Source: DASSBQ01 sp040981125
GTDB taxonomy: Bacteria; Nitrospirota; Nitrospiria; Nitrospirales; Nitrospiraceae
NCBI GenBank assembly: GCA_040981125.1
Contig: JANRMQ010000004.1
Coordinates: 62,001-126,000 of the forward strand
Direction of reading: 5' to 3'
Length of the DNA stretch: 64,000 nt
Numbering within the stretch: the stretch's first letter is position 1; every line of letters starts with the position of its first letter. Below the pieces are notes generated by a model, which did no database searches, was not told where the DNA came from, and worked only from the letters and a program-made list of their open reading frames with translations. A program made the translations under genes and the position numbers. This document shows, piece after piece, positions 25,201 to 33,053 of this stretch.

Positions 25201-25977
25201 ATGGAGTATCGTCATAGGCACGTCATTGTCCTGAGTCTTCTAAGCGGCCTGCTCATGTCGATGCAGGGCTGCAGCAGCATGAAATGGTTCAATCATGGAG
25301 AGGACGAGCAAACGGCCGGCCGGAGCGATCGAGCCGGTGCAGGCTCAGCTGATGGCCGCGGCAGCCAAGATCGTGTGGACGGCTGGTCGGATCAACGCGC
25401 GTCAAAGGATTACGGGGCATCGGACGGATTGCCTTCTCTAAGTTTTGAGTCCGATCGCGCAGCCGGTTCTTCCCTTGATCCCGAAGGGGGTAGCCTGAGC
25501 GGTCTCTCATCGGTCGAAGGGGACCGTATCAGCGGAGAGGAACGGTTGAGCCGGAGCAGAATCGGGACAATGCTCCGTCCCGTTAATCAAGCGGAGAGCC
25601 TGTATGCCGAACTCAAGCGGCAGGAAGAAGCGGCTATTGCAGCGGGACTCCACGACGTATTCTACGCCTACAATCGATGGCTGGTGCAGGATGACGAAGT
25701 ACAGACTCTCTCCCGGAACGCGGTCTGGCTCAAGGACAATCCTGGCGCTCAGCTTCGAATTTCGGGCCATTGCGACGAACGGGGCAGCCATGACTATAAC
25801 CTGGTGCTCGGAGAAAAACGCGCCCACGCCGCCAAGAGCGTCCTGATCGAACTCGGAGTCAACCCGAAACAGGTGACGACTGTATCGTACGGAAAAGATC
25901 GTCCCTTCTGCCGAGAAAGCGACGAGACTTGCTACCAAGAGAATCGCAGAGGCCATATGCTGCTGAAAGTGAAGTAA
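25201..25977 (+). CDS. Pal-like OmpA-domain lipoprotein
   Basis: A lipoprotein signal ends at Cys24 (LLMSMQGC). A low-complexity Gly/Ser/Asp-rich linker follows (about residues 30-120), then an OmpA/Pal peptidoglycan-binding domain with VFYAYNRWLVQDD, LRISGHCDERGSHDYNLVLGEKRA and QVTTVSYGKDRP. It would tether the outer membrane to the cell wall. Canonical Pal starts FDFD; here the motif is FYAY. A GAAGGAG site lies upstream, and no tol genes are adjacent, so it may be an accessory Pal paralogue. It ends at a strong terminator. Confidence 0.85.
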   Translation: MEYRHRHVIVLSLLSGLLMSMQGCSSMKWFNHGEDEQTAGRSDRAGAGSADGRGSQDRVDGWSDQRASKDYGASDGLPSLSFESDRAAGSSLDPEGGSLSGLSSVEGDRISGEERLSRSRIGTMLRPVNQAESLYAELKRQEEAAIAAGLHDVFYAYNRWLVQDDEVQTLSRNAVWLKDNPGAQLRISGHCDERGSHDYNLVLGEKRAHAAKSVLIELGVNPKQVTTVSYGKDRPFCRESDETCYQENRRGHMLLKVK

Positions 25978-26000
25978 CGGCGGTTCATCGCCAGAGCCGA

Positions 26001-26037
26001 GCGCCCTCCGGAATCGATCCGGGGGGCGCTTTTTTTG
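26001..26037 (+). terminator. Rho-independent terminator
   Basis: A 12-bp GC-rich stem (26001-26012 with 26018-26029, one G-T wobble), a 5-base loop and an eight-T run (interrupted only after base 26036), 23 bases past the Pal-like gene stop. Confidence 0.92.
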
Positions 26038-26131
26038 TGACAATGCGACGGAGCTTATGGTAATTGAGCGCGTAAGGACACATGGCCGAAAGGCCGCCGT
26101 AGAGAGACCATCAACATGGAAAGGGTGACTC

Positions 26132-26296
26132 GTGAGCCAACGTTACGGCATTACCGTCAAATTCTTGATCAGCGCAGATACACCGGAGGAAGCCGAAGAG
26201 ATTATCGAATCCGCTTGTGAGAAGGCAGCCGCCTCCATGGGTGAAGGAGATGCCAGCTATGAGGGAATCGAAGATATTGAAGAAGAAGACGATTAA
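26132..26296 (+). CDS. Small acidic protein of unknown function
   Basis: 54 codons starting at GTG with AAGG 8 bases upstream. The N-terminus is beta-like (RYGITVKFLISADT), the middle an amphipathic helix (PEEAEEIIESACEKAAASM), and the tail strongly acidic (EGIEDIEEEDD). It is 17 bases ahead of the DUF3422 gene, so the two may be an operon. I do not recognise a family. The acceptable ribosome site, biased composition and tight spacing argue for a real gene. Confidence 0.6.
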   Translation: MSQRYGITVKFLISADTPEEAEEIIESACEKAAASMGEGDASYEGIEDIEEEDD

Positions 26297-26313
26297 GTGA
26301 GCCGCATCTTGTC

Positions 26314-27693
26314 ATGAGCGATCAGGCCAAGCAAACCGGGCGGACGGTGCGACCGTTGGAGATCCTCGGCAGAATTCACCTGCCGGCAAAGCCGAGGTTG
26401 TTTCACATGCTCGGGGCGCCCGCCCACATTCATCATGTGGCGCATCGGATGGCGAATCCTCCGGTTGAGCGCCCGCTCAGCCGAAAGGAATTTCAGCAGG
26501 TTCTCGACTCGCTGGAAATCAAAGAGGCGGAGGTTCAGGAGAAATTCGGGTATGGTGCGAAATCAGCGCCGAACGGCGATCGGCTCGTGGTGGTGTGGGA
26601 GGCCCACACCGAATACTACAGCTATCAAGTATGGCACATCGCGCAGGATGCGACGCGCCCGCTGAGTTTCGGGCCTCTCACGTATCCCGGCTATGTATTT
26701 CCTGTAAGCCCGCTCGGCGTGCGGATCAATGCCCTGGATATTCTGATCCTGCCCCAATCGCTTCCATCGCAGGAAGATCTGGAACGCAATCTGTCGGGAC
26801 CGCATGTGTACGGCAGCCGCATTTTTGGACAGGACATCGTGGCGGCCACCAGTTTCACGCCGGACGCCGATGGCCGCGAGCGGTACCTCGTCTGTTCGCC
26901 CAACACGGAGGTCTTGCAGTACCATGTGACGAAAATCGTGGACACGATCGTCGCGGTGGAAAACTATTATCATCTGGTGATGCTCCCGTTTCAGGCCTTC
27001 TCGCGGGCGGTCGATCAGATTCATGACTTTGAGCAACGCCATCTGTACCAGCGGGCCGTCCTCAGCGAGCAGCTGAGCGCTTCCGATCCCCAGACCTTGC
27101 AAAAATGGCTGACGGTGCTGACGCAGGATCTTCTCCAAGTCAGCCGGCTTACCGAATCCATGCGGTACCGCCTTTCCGCCTCGGTGCCCTATGACAGCAT
27201 CGTGAGGGGAAACCTGAATGCGATGCAGGAACGAGCGTACCCGCCCTTGCGGCCGATATCCGAGTATATTTATTGGAAAATCACCGGCGTGACCGACGGA
27301 TACCAACAGCTCCTCCGTCGGATTGATGCGATGGAGAAGGACTTCGAAGCGACGATCGCGGTGCTTCGAACCCAGATCGAGCTTCGTCTTCAGGAACAAA
27401 ATCTCGCACTTCAGGACCAGAACATTAAATTGCTGGCCAGCGTGGATTCGACCACGCGCGGTCAGGCGATTCTCCAGCGGACAGTGGAGGGTTTGTCCGT
27501 CATCGTCATCACCTACTATTTGACGGGACTGGCGCAGTACCTCTTCAAGGCGATGTATGAAGGGGGGTGGATGAAGAGCGCCACGCTTGCCACCGCCATC
27601 TTCATTCCGTTCGCATTCGGGCTGTCGTTTGGATTGATGTCCATCGGCCGAAGGATCATCCGGAAGCGGATGTCCGATCCGACAAAGGACTGA
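26314..27693 (+). CDS. DUF3422-family membrane-anchored protein
   Basis: 459 residues. The N-terminal domain has the DUF3422 pattern (RPLSRKEFQQVL, VVWEAHTEYYSYQVW, the E-H-T-E segment). A long helical region follows, with a coiled-coil stretch rich in Gln/Leu (about 345-395: EKDFEATIAVLRTQIELRL...). Two C-terminal transmembrane helices (about 400-450) end in a basic tail. The family is widespread in proteobacteria but uncharacterised. The soluble part probably faces the cytoplasm. It follows the small acidic gene by 17 bases. Confidence 0.75.
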   Translation: MSDQAKQTGRTVRPLEILGRIHLPAKPRLFHMLGAPAHIHHVAHRMANPPVERPLSRKEFQQVLDSLEIKEAEVQEKFGYGAKSAPNGDRLVVVWEAHTEYYSYQVWHIAQDATRPLSFGPLTYPGYVFPVSPLGVRINALDILILPQSLPSQEDLERNLSGPHVYGSRIFGQDIVAATSFTPDADGRERYLVCSPNTEVLQYHVTKIVDTIVAVENYYHLVMLPFQAFSRAVDQIHDFEQRHLYQRAVLSEQLSASDPQTLQKWLTVLTQDLLQVSRLTESMRYRLSASVPYDSIVRGNLNAMQERAYPPLRPISEYIYWKITGVTDGYQQLLRRIDAMEKDFEATIAVLRTQIELRLQEQNLALQDQNIKLLASVDSTTRGQAILQRTVEGLSVIVITYYLTGLAQYLFKAMYEGGWMKSATLATAIFIPFAFGLSFGLMSIGRRIIRKRMSDPTKD

Positions 27694-27951
27694 GGCGCCC
27701 CGCAAGCCCGTACTACAGGTCGATGATCAGGCGATAAAACCGGAATCGCCCTTCTTCCCGTGGAATTGATGCAACCGTTCAGCTCAGTGAAAGGGCATCG
27801 GCGTGGCCAATGTCTCCAGCTATGCCTCGCACCGCCGTCGCAAACCGACGCAGGGCGTATCCGATTGGATAGAGGTGAGGCTCGGACATTGATTCACGGT
27901 TGAGAAACAGGATTCCTCGCAAGGACAGCGAGAAGATGGTTTGAGGTCTGG

Positions 27952-28272
27952 ATGGAACGCAGAGAGACGGTTCGTTATGAAATCGAACTTCCTTTTTCCT
28001 TTTCCGGAAACGAGGTGGCAGGCGGTGGGATCGTGACGAGTCTGTCGCAGGAAGGCTGTGCGGTCAAGAGTGAGGAATCAGTGCCGGCCCATGCCTTTGT
28101 CGCCCTGAGGGTGCAGTTGCCGGAACCCAACGCTCCGTTGAAGATTGAGGTCGCTCACGTGCGATGGACCAACATGTCGAGCTTCGGCCTTGAATTCGTC
28201 CATCTGCATGCTGAAGAATTGGAGCGGCTCAAGCGGTTCATTCTCTGGCTGGAAACCACACAGAATAACTAG
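27952..28272 (+). CDS. Stand-alone PilZ domain protein
   Basis: 106 residues that are almost entirely a PilZ domain. The N-terminal Arg motif is present as ERRETVRYEIELP and the second motif (usually DxSxxG) as TSLSQEGCAVKS, with the beta-barrel end WTNMSSFGLEFVHL. The first Asp of the DxSxxG motif is Ser, so c-di-GMP affinity may be reduced. No neighbour suggests a specific output. Confidence 0.8.
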   Translation: MERRETVRYEIELPFSFSGNEVAGGGIVTSLSQEGCAVKSEESVPAHAFVALRVQLPEPNAPLKIEVAHVRWTNMSSFGLEFVHLHAEELERLKRFILWLETTQNN

Positions 28273-28668
28273 CGGTACTCTTTATTCCCCGCGGGTATCC
28301 AAAGGGCGATTACGCAGAGTACAGAATCGCTTTTTCAACAGCTGCCGGCGCCGCCTTTGACGGAACGTGGAAGCGAAATGGGCGGAGCCGCCGGTATGGG
28401 AGTCACCGGGATGGCACCGGCATGGTCACGTGCACGTCCACATGGGAATCGAGAGAGCCGTTCGGCACTGTATCCGGTGAGCCGACAAACTGATCCTCCC
28501 TGTTCCTGTAGAGCGGCCGTGCCGCTTGATCAGTACCATGGACCGCCGCAACGGCCCAGACAATTAAAAAAACCGCCGGCCGGCTCATCGAATCATGGGA
28601 AGTGGTACTGCGCGAGTGATTGATGGTATAGGGATAGGAGATCATCGGCCGATAGCCGGGAAAGCTGT
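28273..28668. other. Intergenic stretch without a convincing gene
   Basis: About 400 bases between the PilZ gene and msrA. Open frames exist on both strands. The most gene-like is minus-strand 28403-28588, whose product begins MSRPAVFLIVWAVAAVHG like a signal peptide, but it has no ribosome site and no recognisable remainder. I do not call it a gene. Confidence 0.4.
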
Positions 28669-29223
28669 ATGAGCGATACATCTCCATCAACACATGAAAC
28701 GGCCACGTTGGCCGGCGGCTGCTTCTGGTGTCTCGAGGCGGTGTATGATCAAGTCCATGGCGTGGAATCAGTGGAATCCGGATATACAGGGGGAGCGACC
28801 GATCGACCGACCTACGAGCAGGTTTGCGGAGAAATGACAGGCCATGCCGAGGCCGTGAAGATTACGTTCGATCCCGCAGTCATCTCGTATCGTGAACTCT
28901 TGGAAATTTTCTTCACGATCCACGACCCGACGACTCTGAATCGCCAGGGAAATGACGTCGGCACCCAATATCGATCCGCTGTGTTTTATCACACGGCGGA
29001 TCAGCAGCGTACGGCCGGTGAAGTCATCGAGGACCTCGCAAGAGAGAAGGCCTATCCGAATCCGATTGTCACCCAGGTGCGGCCTGCGGCGCAGTGGTAT
29101 GACGCTGAGGCCTATCACCAGGAATATTTCGCGCGGAATCCCCTTCAAGGCTATTGCTCCTACGTTGTGGGACCGAAGGTCGCGAAATTCCGCCAGCGGT
29201 TCTCAGCCAAATTAAAGCGCTAG
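28669..29223 (+). CDS. msrA: Peptide-methionine (S)-S-oxide reductase
   Basis: Repairs oxidised methionine in proteins. The catalytic motif GCFWC lies at residues 17-21 (Cys18 nucleophile), followed by ESGYTGG, TYEQVCGEMTGHAEAV, the HDPTTLNRQGNDVGTQYRS substrate loop and YHQEYFARNP. The 184-residue length is normal and cytoplasmic; no msrB fusion. It converges with a minus-strand gene, the stop codons overlapping by 4 bases. Confidence 0.96.
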   Translation: MSDTSPSTHETATLAGGCFWCLEAVYDQVHGVESVESGYTGGATDRPTYEQVCGEMTGHAEAVKITFDPAVISYRELLEIFFTIHDPTTLNRQGNDVGTQYRSAVFYHTADQQRTAGEVIEDLAREKAYPNPIVTQVRPAAQWYDAEAYHQEYFARNPLQGYCSYVVGPKVAKFRQRFSAKLKR

Positions 29224-29660
29224 CTTCCAAACACCCGGATAAAACCGTCTTTAATATCTTGCAGGAGATTGGGCTTCTGCTGAAATTGGTGCGGTTTAAG
29301 CAGGATCTCGGCTTGAGGGGGGCAAAACGGCCACTCGATTCGACTCTTTCCCTGCACTTGGGCGACCATCGTTCCATCGGCATCATCGGCCGCCCCCCGC
29401 GTGATGATGAGCGGGTCCTTGGGATCGAGCAGACAGGTTTGTTCAAATCCGATGTTTTTGTAGCGCTCCGGCTCGGACAATGAGACTTTATGGCTGCCGT
29501 TCGAGAAAACCGTGTCTCCTTCTCTGATCGGGCCGGCCGGCGCCAAACTGTACATGACCATCGGGGCCACAAGAATCACGGCCGCCGCCAGTCCAATCGA
29601 CCAGAGAGGCGGCTCGGCCGGCTTGAATTCTTCTTGATCCGAGGTCTGCCGGTTGGACAT
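29220..29660 (-). CDS. Single-pass membrane protein of unknown function
   Basis: 146 residues: a polar N-terminus, one transmembrane helix (about 20-42, WSIGLAAAVILVAPMVMYSLA), then an exported domain with two cysteines (CLLDPKD and WPFCPPQ) that could form a disulfide. No family recognised. It converges on msrA with overlapping stops. Confidence 0.6.
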   Translation of the reverse strand: MSNRQTSDQEEFKPAEPPLWSIGLAAAVILVAPMVMYSLAPAGPIREGDTVFSNGSHKVSLSEPERYKNIGFEQTCLLDPKDPLIITRGAADDADGTMVAQVQGKSRIEWPFCPPQAEILLKPHQFQQKPNLLQDIKDGFIRVFGS

Positions 29661-29773
29661 GGTTTAGCGAATAATTTGCTTGCGTGCGGGTTCCGGTTTC
29701 GCCACACTGGCTCGCTTTCGTGCGCCGGTCGCCGATTGAATCAACCGGGAACCGTTTTCTACTGGAACGTCCT

Positions 29774-29920
29774 ATGGTCGTCTATTGTCCTATGTGCTCG
29801 GGGAATGCCAAGCGGGTCGGCCGCCATGGCTGGAAAGATTTTATCCTCCATCTCATCGGGTACTATCCCTTCCGCTGCGTCGTCTGCCACTATCGATTTC
29901 GGCTGCGGCGCCGGTCATAG
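29774..29920 (+). CDS. Small zinc-ribbon protein
   Basis: 48 residues starting MVVYCPMCSGNAKR: C5xxC8 and C35xxC38, 26 residues apart, ending in a basic tail (YRFRLRRRS). The frame is open further upstream, but ATG 29774 places the first CxxC at the N-terminus as in relatives. The layout parallels the N-terminal zinc ribbon of the zinc-ribbon/PilZ protein at 57398-57907 (C6xxC9, C37xxC40). It likely binds Zn and nucleic acid or protein; role unknown. Confidence 0.62.
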   Translation: MVVYCPMCSGNAKRVGRHGWKDFILHLIGYYPFRCVVCHYRFRLRRRS

Positions 29921-30097
29921 TTATCGCTCTTGCCTTCAGCGATGGTCGCTTCCATGTGGCGCTCTCCTTCGTCATTCGGATGGGCGCCGTCTCGGGTCAT
30001 CGTCGTGGCCTGGAAGCCGGTGCCCTGATCCTAACATGGGAGAGACCGCTGTAGGACTCGCTTGAGCCAATGCCCGCCGTGCCGGTCTGGACCGCGC

Positions 30098-30967
30098 CTA
30101 TTCCTCTTCATCATCGCCGCCGCCATCAGCCGGGGTTTCGGTGTTCGGCCTCGCTGTGCGAAGTGCTGAAAAATCAAAGAGACGCCGGTCCAGCAGGAGC
30201 GACGGCGCCACGTTTGACAGCGCCGCAAAGAGGCTGTCGTTGGACCCGTGAAACCGCCGGTCCCAGTCGGCCAGCATGGCCTTGACCTGCCGACGCTTTA
30301 AATCGCCCTGGGAGCCGCAGAGATCACAGGGAATGATGGGAAAGGCCTTCAACTCGGCGTACCGGGCCAACTCCCGTTCCCTCACGTAAGCGAGGGGGCG
30401 AATCACGATATGCCGGCCGTCCTTGGAGCGGAGCTTCGGAGGCATCGCTTTGAGTTTTCCGGTAAAGAAAAGATTCAACATCAGCGTCTCCAGGATGTCG
30501 TCTCGATGATGGCCCAGCGCGATCTTCGTCGCTCCGAGTTCTCCGGCGACGCGGTACAAATGACCACGACGGAGCCGCGAACACAGCGAACAGGTCGTCT
30601 GTCCTTCAGGAATCAGCCGTTTGACGATTGAATAGGTATCGCGGGCCTCGATATGGAACGGGATGCCGAGGCCGGACAGATAATCCGGAAGAACATGCGC
30701 CGGAAAACCGGGCTGTTTCTGATCCAGGTTGACCGCAATCAAATCGAAGCGGACCGGCGAACGGCGGCGCATTGAAAGCAGAATGTCCAGAAGCGCGTAG
30801 CTGTCTTTCCCGCCGGAAAGACACACCATGACGAGGTCCCCTTCTTCGATCATGGCATAGTCGGAAATCGCCTGGCCGACTAAACGACACAACCGCACGT
30901 GGATTTTTTCGACGGCCTCGTCAGCCGGTGACGCGCGTGCCTTTTGAGGGCGGTAGAGAGTCGTCAT
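30098..30967 (-). CDS. ttcA: tRNA 2-thiocytidine(32) synthetase
   Basis: Thiolates cytidine 32 in tRNA using ATP and an Fe-S cluster. The PP-loop SGGKDS is at residues 51-56, the paired cysteines C126xxC129 (TCSLC) and the later C214xxC217 (PCDLC) fit TtcA, and GHHRDD is at 152-157. The start at 30967 is chosen because upstream in-frame residues are Pro/Arg-rich and unlike the family. At 289 residues it is normal, with an acidic C-terminal tail. This organism encodes tRNA-Arg(TCG) nearby, though C32 thiolation targets depend on the tRNA. Confidence 0.9.
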   Translation of the reverse strand: MTTLYRPQKARASPADEAVEKIHVRLCRLVGQAISDYAMIEEGDLVMVCLSGGKDSYALLDILLSMRRRSPVRFDLIAVNLDQKQPGFPAHVLPDYLSGLGIPFHIEARDTYSIVKRLIPEGQTTCSLCSRLRRGHLYRVAGELGATKIALGHHRDDILETLMLNLFFTGKLKAMPPKLRSKDGRHIVIRPLAYVRERELARYAELKAFPIIPCDLCGSQGDLKRRQVKAMLADWDRRFHGSNDSLFAALSNVAPSLLLDRRLFDFSALRTARPNTETPADGGGDDEEE

Positions 30968-31032
30968 AGTGTCCGCATTGTAGCGCAGCTTGAGCGGAAG
31001 GAGATAGGGAGGAAATGGGAAGAAAGCCGGAG

Positions 31033-31716
31033 TCAGCGGGGGCTCGAGTCGCCCAGCAGTGGGCGATCCGTCAGGGCTTCGTAGGCGTCTGAGACGGAGG
31101 CGACGGGAGACACATGCATGAGAAACGGGGTGCGCCAATCCGGGTCGGTCGCATCGGCTTCGTCCGGGATCAAGACGCGGTGCATGCGACCGTGGGCCGC
31201 GGCGATTTTGAACGGAATTCCGCTGACCACCCCGATGTGTCCGTCATTGGTCACGGTTCCGGTCAGGGCGCGATCAAATCGCACCGTATCGCCTTTGGCC
31301 AACGCGATGACGGTGAGCCCCACCATCGCGGACAAGCTGTCGCCGTACAGCGTCATCCCCGGCGTATTGAATGAGAGAAACACGCTCCACGAGTCCGGGT
31401 TCAAGCGAGCCGCGCGCGCGATGCGATCGATGGCCAACATGATGGCCCCTTGAGTACGATCTGAAAAACTGCCGGACGTCTCTTCGAATACGATCTCCGT
31501 GCCGCGGTGGTCCGCCCGTCGTTCGAGTCCGATGACGACTTCGGCCACTACGCCGACCGGTTGACTTTGGCTGCCCTGCGTCGTTCCCAGGATGTGGATG
31601 AGCTGCTCTCTCCATTGTGCCGCATCCACGTTGGCCTTCGCCGACGCGAAGTCGGGAGCCGCCATGGTCAGGAGGCCGATGAGAAGGCAAGTTAGAATGG
31701 CGGCGGGTCTGTGCAA
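31033..31716 (-). CDS. Secreted stand-alone Lon-type (S16) protease domain
   Basis: The TTG start at 31716 has AAAAGGAA 9 bases upstream and places a signal peptide (HRPAAILTCLLIGLLTMAAPDFASA) at the N-terminus; the frame continues 20 more codons to ATG 31776. The mature part matches the proteolytic domain of Lon. GDSLSAMVGLTVIALAKGD holds the nucleophile Ser129 (as in GPSAG), and GHIGVVSGIPFKIAAAHGRM holds Lys170, 41 residues on versus 43 in E. coli Lon. TLTG.V-type and LIPDEAD segments also align. No AAA+ or PDZ domain is present. It is likely periplasmic or secreted; substrate unknown. Confidence 0.7.
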   Translation of the reverse strand: MHRPAAILTCLLIGLLTMAAPDFASAKANVDAAQWREQLIHILGTTQGSQSQPVGVVAEVVIGLERRADHRGTEIVFEETSGSFSDRTQGAIMLAIDRIARAARLNPDSWSVFLSFNTPGMTLYGDSLSAMVGLTVIALAKGDTVRFDRALTGTVTNDGHIGVVSGIPFKIAAAHGRMHRVLIPDEADATDPDWRTPFLMHVSPVASVSDAYEALTDRPLLGDSSPR

Positions 31717-31920
31717 ATCGCAGCGTTCCTTTTGAGTATTGTCTACACATCTACCATCATCACTTGAGTTTTGCAACGAGCCCGTCAGATGTGCCGGTCC
31801 GGCGAAGGATGTCGTGCCGACGTACGTATTGTAGGGGGTCTGTTGCTTCCAGACGGCCGGGGTGGCACCTGGTTTACTACGCTCATTGCCCTAGGTGGGC
31901 TGGGCGGGTTTCCCCTGGGG

Positions 31921-31929
31921 TGCTATAGT
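31921..31929 (+). promoter_or_regulatory. Candidate extended -10 promoter of the metallopeptidase gene
   Basis: TGCTATAGT, the same extended -10 sequence as at 25126-25133. Transcription would start near 31936, at or just after the first possible ATG (31935). So either the mRNA is leaderless or translation begins at the downstream in-frame ATG 31992. Confidence 0.35.
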
Positions 31930-31934
31930 TAAGA

Positions 31935-33053
31935 ATGGGGAAAGGGGTTCAGACAGGCCATGTTCCGGAGGTCACCGTAGGATTGCATGAAATGGACGGG
32001 TCTACATTGCGGGCGGAAACCGTTCAGGGAGCGATCATCCATGATCCGGAATGGTCGGACTGGCCTGATGACCGGCTGTTGGATCTTAGAATGCGGGACC
32101 TGCGGCTCAGCATTGCAGGGAGTTTCTTCGAGGAACCGATCAAGCAGCTGGCTCACGAGTTGGAGGCGCGCCGGCTGCGGTTTCGTCCGTACTTCTGGCT
32201 GTCGGATGAATGGTTTACGCCGGACGGCATCCCGGGCATTGCGCTGCCGTTTTACCTTGCGCATCCCCGGTTGGCCAAATTGGAATTGAATCAAATGCTG
32301 GAGGTGGAGGGCGGAACCCGGGACTGGTGCATGCGGATTCTTCGACATGAAGCCGGGCACGCGATTGAAAACGCGTATTTCCTGCGTCGTCGCCGCCGCC
32401 GCCAACAACTCTTCGGGAGATCGTCCAAGCCGTATCCGGATTACTATCAGCCCAAACCCTACAGCCGCAGTTTTGTCCGGTATCTCGATGTCTGGTATGC
32501 GCAAAGTCATCCGGACGAAGATTTTGCCGAGACCTTTGCCGTCTGGCTGGACCCTGAGTCGTCCTGGGCCGATCGGTATAAGGGATGGCCGGTCATGAAG
32601 AAATTGCACTTCATGGACTCGCTTATGCGCGAGCTCGCAGGAATAGAATCACTGGTCACGACACGGGAGCAGGTGGACCCGCTGCGCCGGATCTATAAGA
32701 CATTACGCGATCATTATGACGAAAAGCGGGAACATTACGGGGTCGGGGGCGTGCCGTCGTATGATGCCGACTTGCGGCGGCTGTTTTCGGACGATGCGTC
32801 CTACGCCCACCATCCGCCTGCCGCCGGTTTCCTGCACCGGATCAGAAAGGAGGTGCGCCGGAAAGTCGCCGATTGGACCGGTGAGTATCAATATACGATC
32901 GATCAGGTGCTGCAAGGAATGATCGAGCGGTGCCAGGCCCTCGGCCTCCGCTTAACGACGACAAAGGAGCAGGCGAAGTGGGAATTTTCGATCCTGCTGA
33001 CGGTGCAAACCATGAATCATCTCCATAGCGGTCGGCATAAGGTGGCATTATGA
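31935..33053 (+). CDS. Putative zinc metallopeptidase (zincin) paired with an ATP-grasp ligase
   Basis: 372 residues. The zinc site HExxH is at H138-E139-H142 (RHEAGHAIE), and DEDFAETFAVWL puts a third ligand at about Glu199, as in the putative zinc-binding metallopeptidase group. An Arg run (151-156) follows the active site. No signal peptide is seen. The stop overlaps the ATP-grasp gene in an ATGA, so the two proteins are made together. ATG 31992 is an alternative start given the predicted promoter. The substrate is unknown; the pairing suggests making and breaking of a peptide or amide bond. Confidence 0.72.
   Translation: MGKGVQTGHVPEVTVGLHEMDGSTLRAETVQGAIIHDPEWSDWPDDRLLDLRMRDLRLSIAGSFFEEPIKQLAHELEARRLRFRPYFWLSDEWFTPDGIPGIALPFYLAHPRLAKLELNQMLEVEGGTRDWCMRILRHEAGHAIENAYFLRRRRRRQQLFGRSSKPYPDYYQPKPYSRSFVRYLDVWYAQSHPDEDFAETFAVWLDPESSWADRYKGWPVMKKLHFMDSLMRELAGIESLVTTREQVDPLRRIYKTLRDHYDEKREHYGVGGVPSYDADLRRLFSDDASYAHHPPAAGFLHRIRKEVRRKVADWTGEYQYTIDQVLQGMIERCQALGLRLTTTKEQAKWEFSILLTVQTMNHLHSGRHKVAL

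Noticed and set aside
27694..27951. 36-codon minus-strand frame (MSEPHLYPIGYALRRF...) in the gap before the PilZ gene
   Set aside because: Too short, with no ribosome site or known pattern; the gap is left without a gene.
28403..28588. Minus-strand frame with a signal-peptide-like start (MSRPAVFLIVWAVAAVHG)
   Set aside because: The hydrophobic start is suggestive, but there is no Shine-Dalgarno and the rest has no family; a plus-strand frame of equal quality overlaps it.
29933..30040. Minus-strand frame of about 36 codons with a strong GAAGGAG site near 29958
   Set aside because: The good ribosome site leads to a peptide of only 20-35 residues with no recognisable features; chance cannot be excluded.
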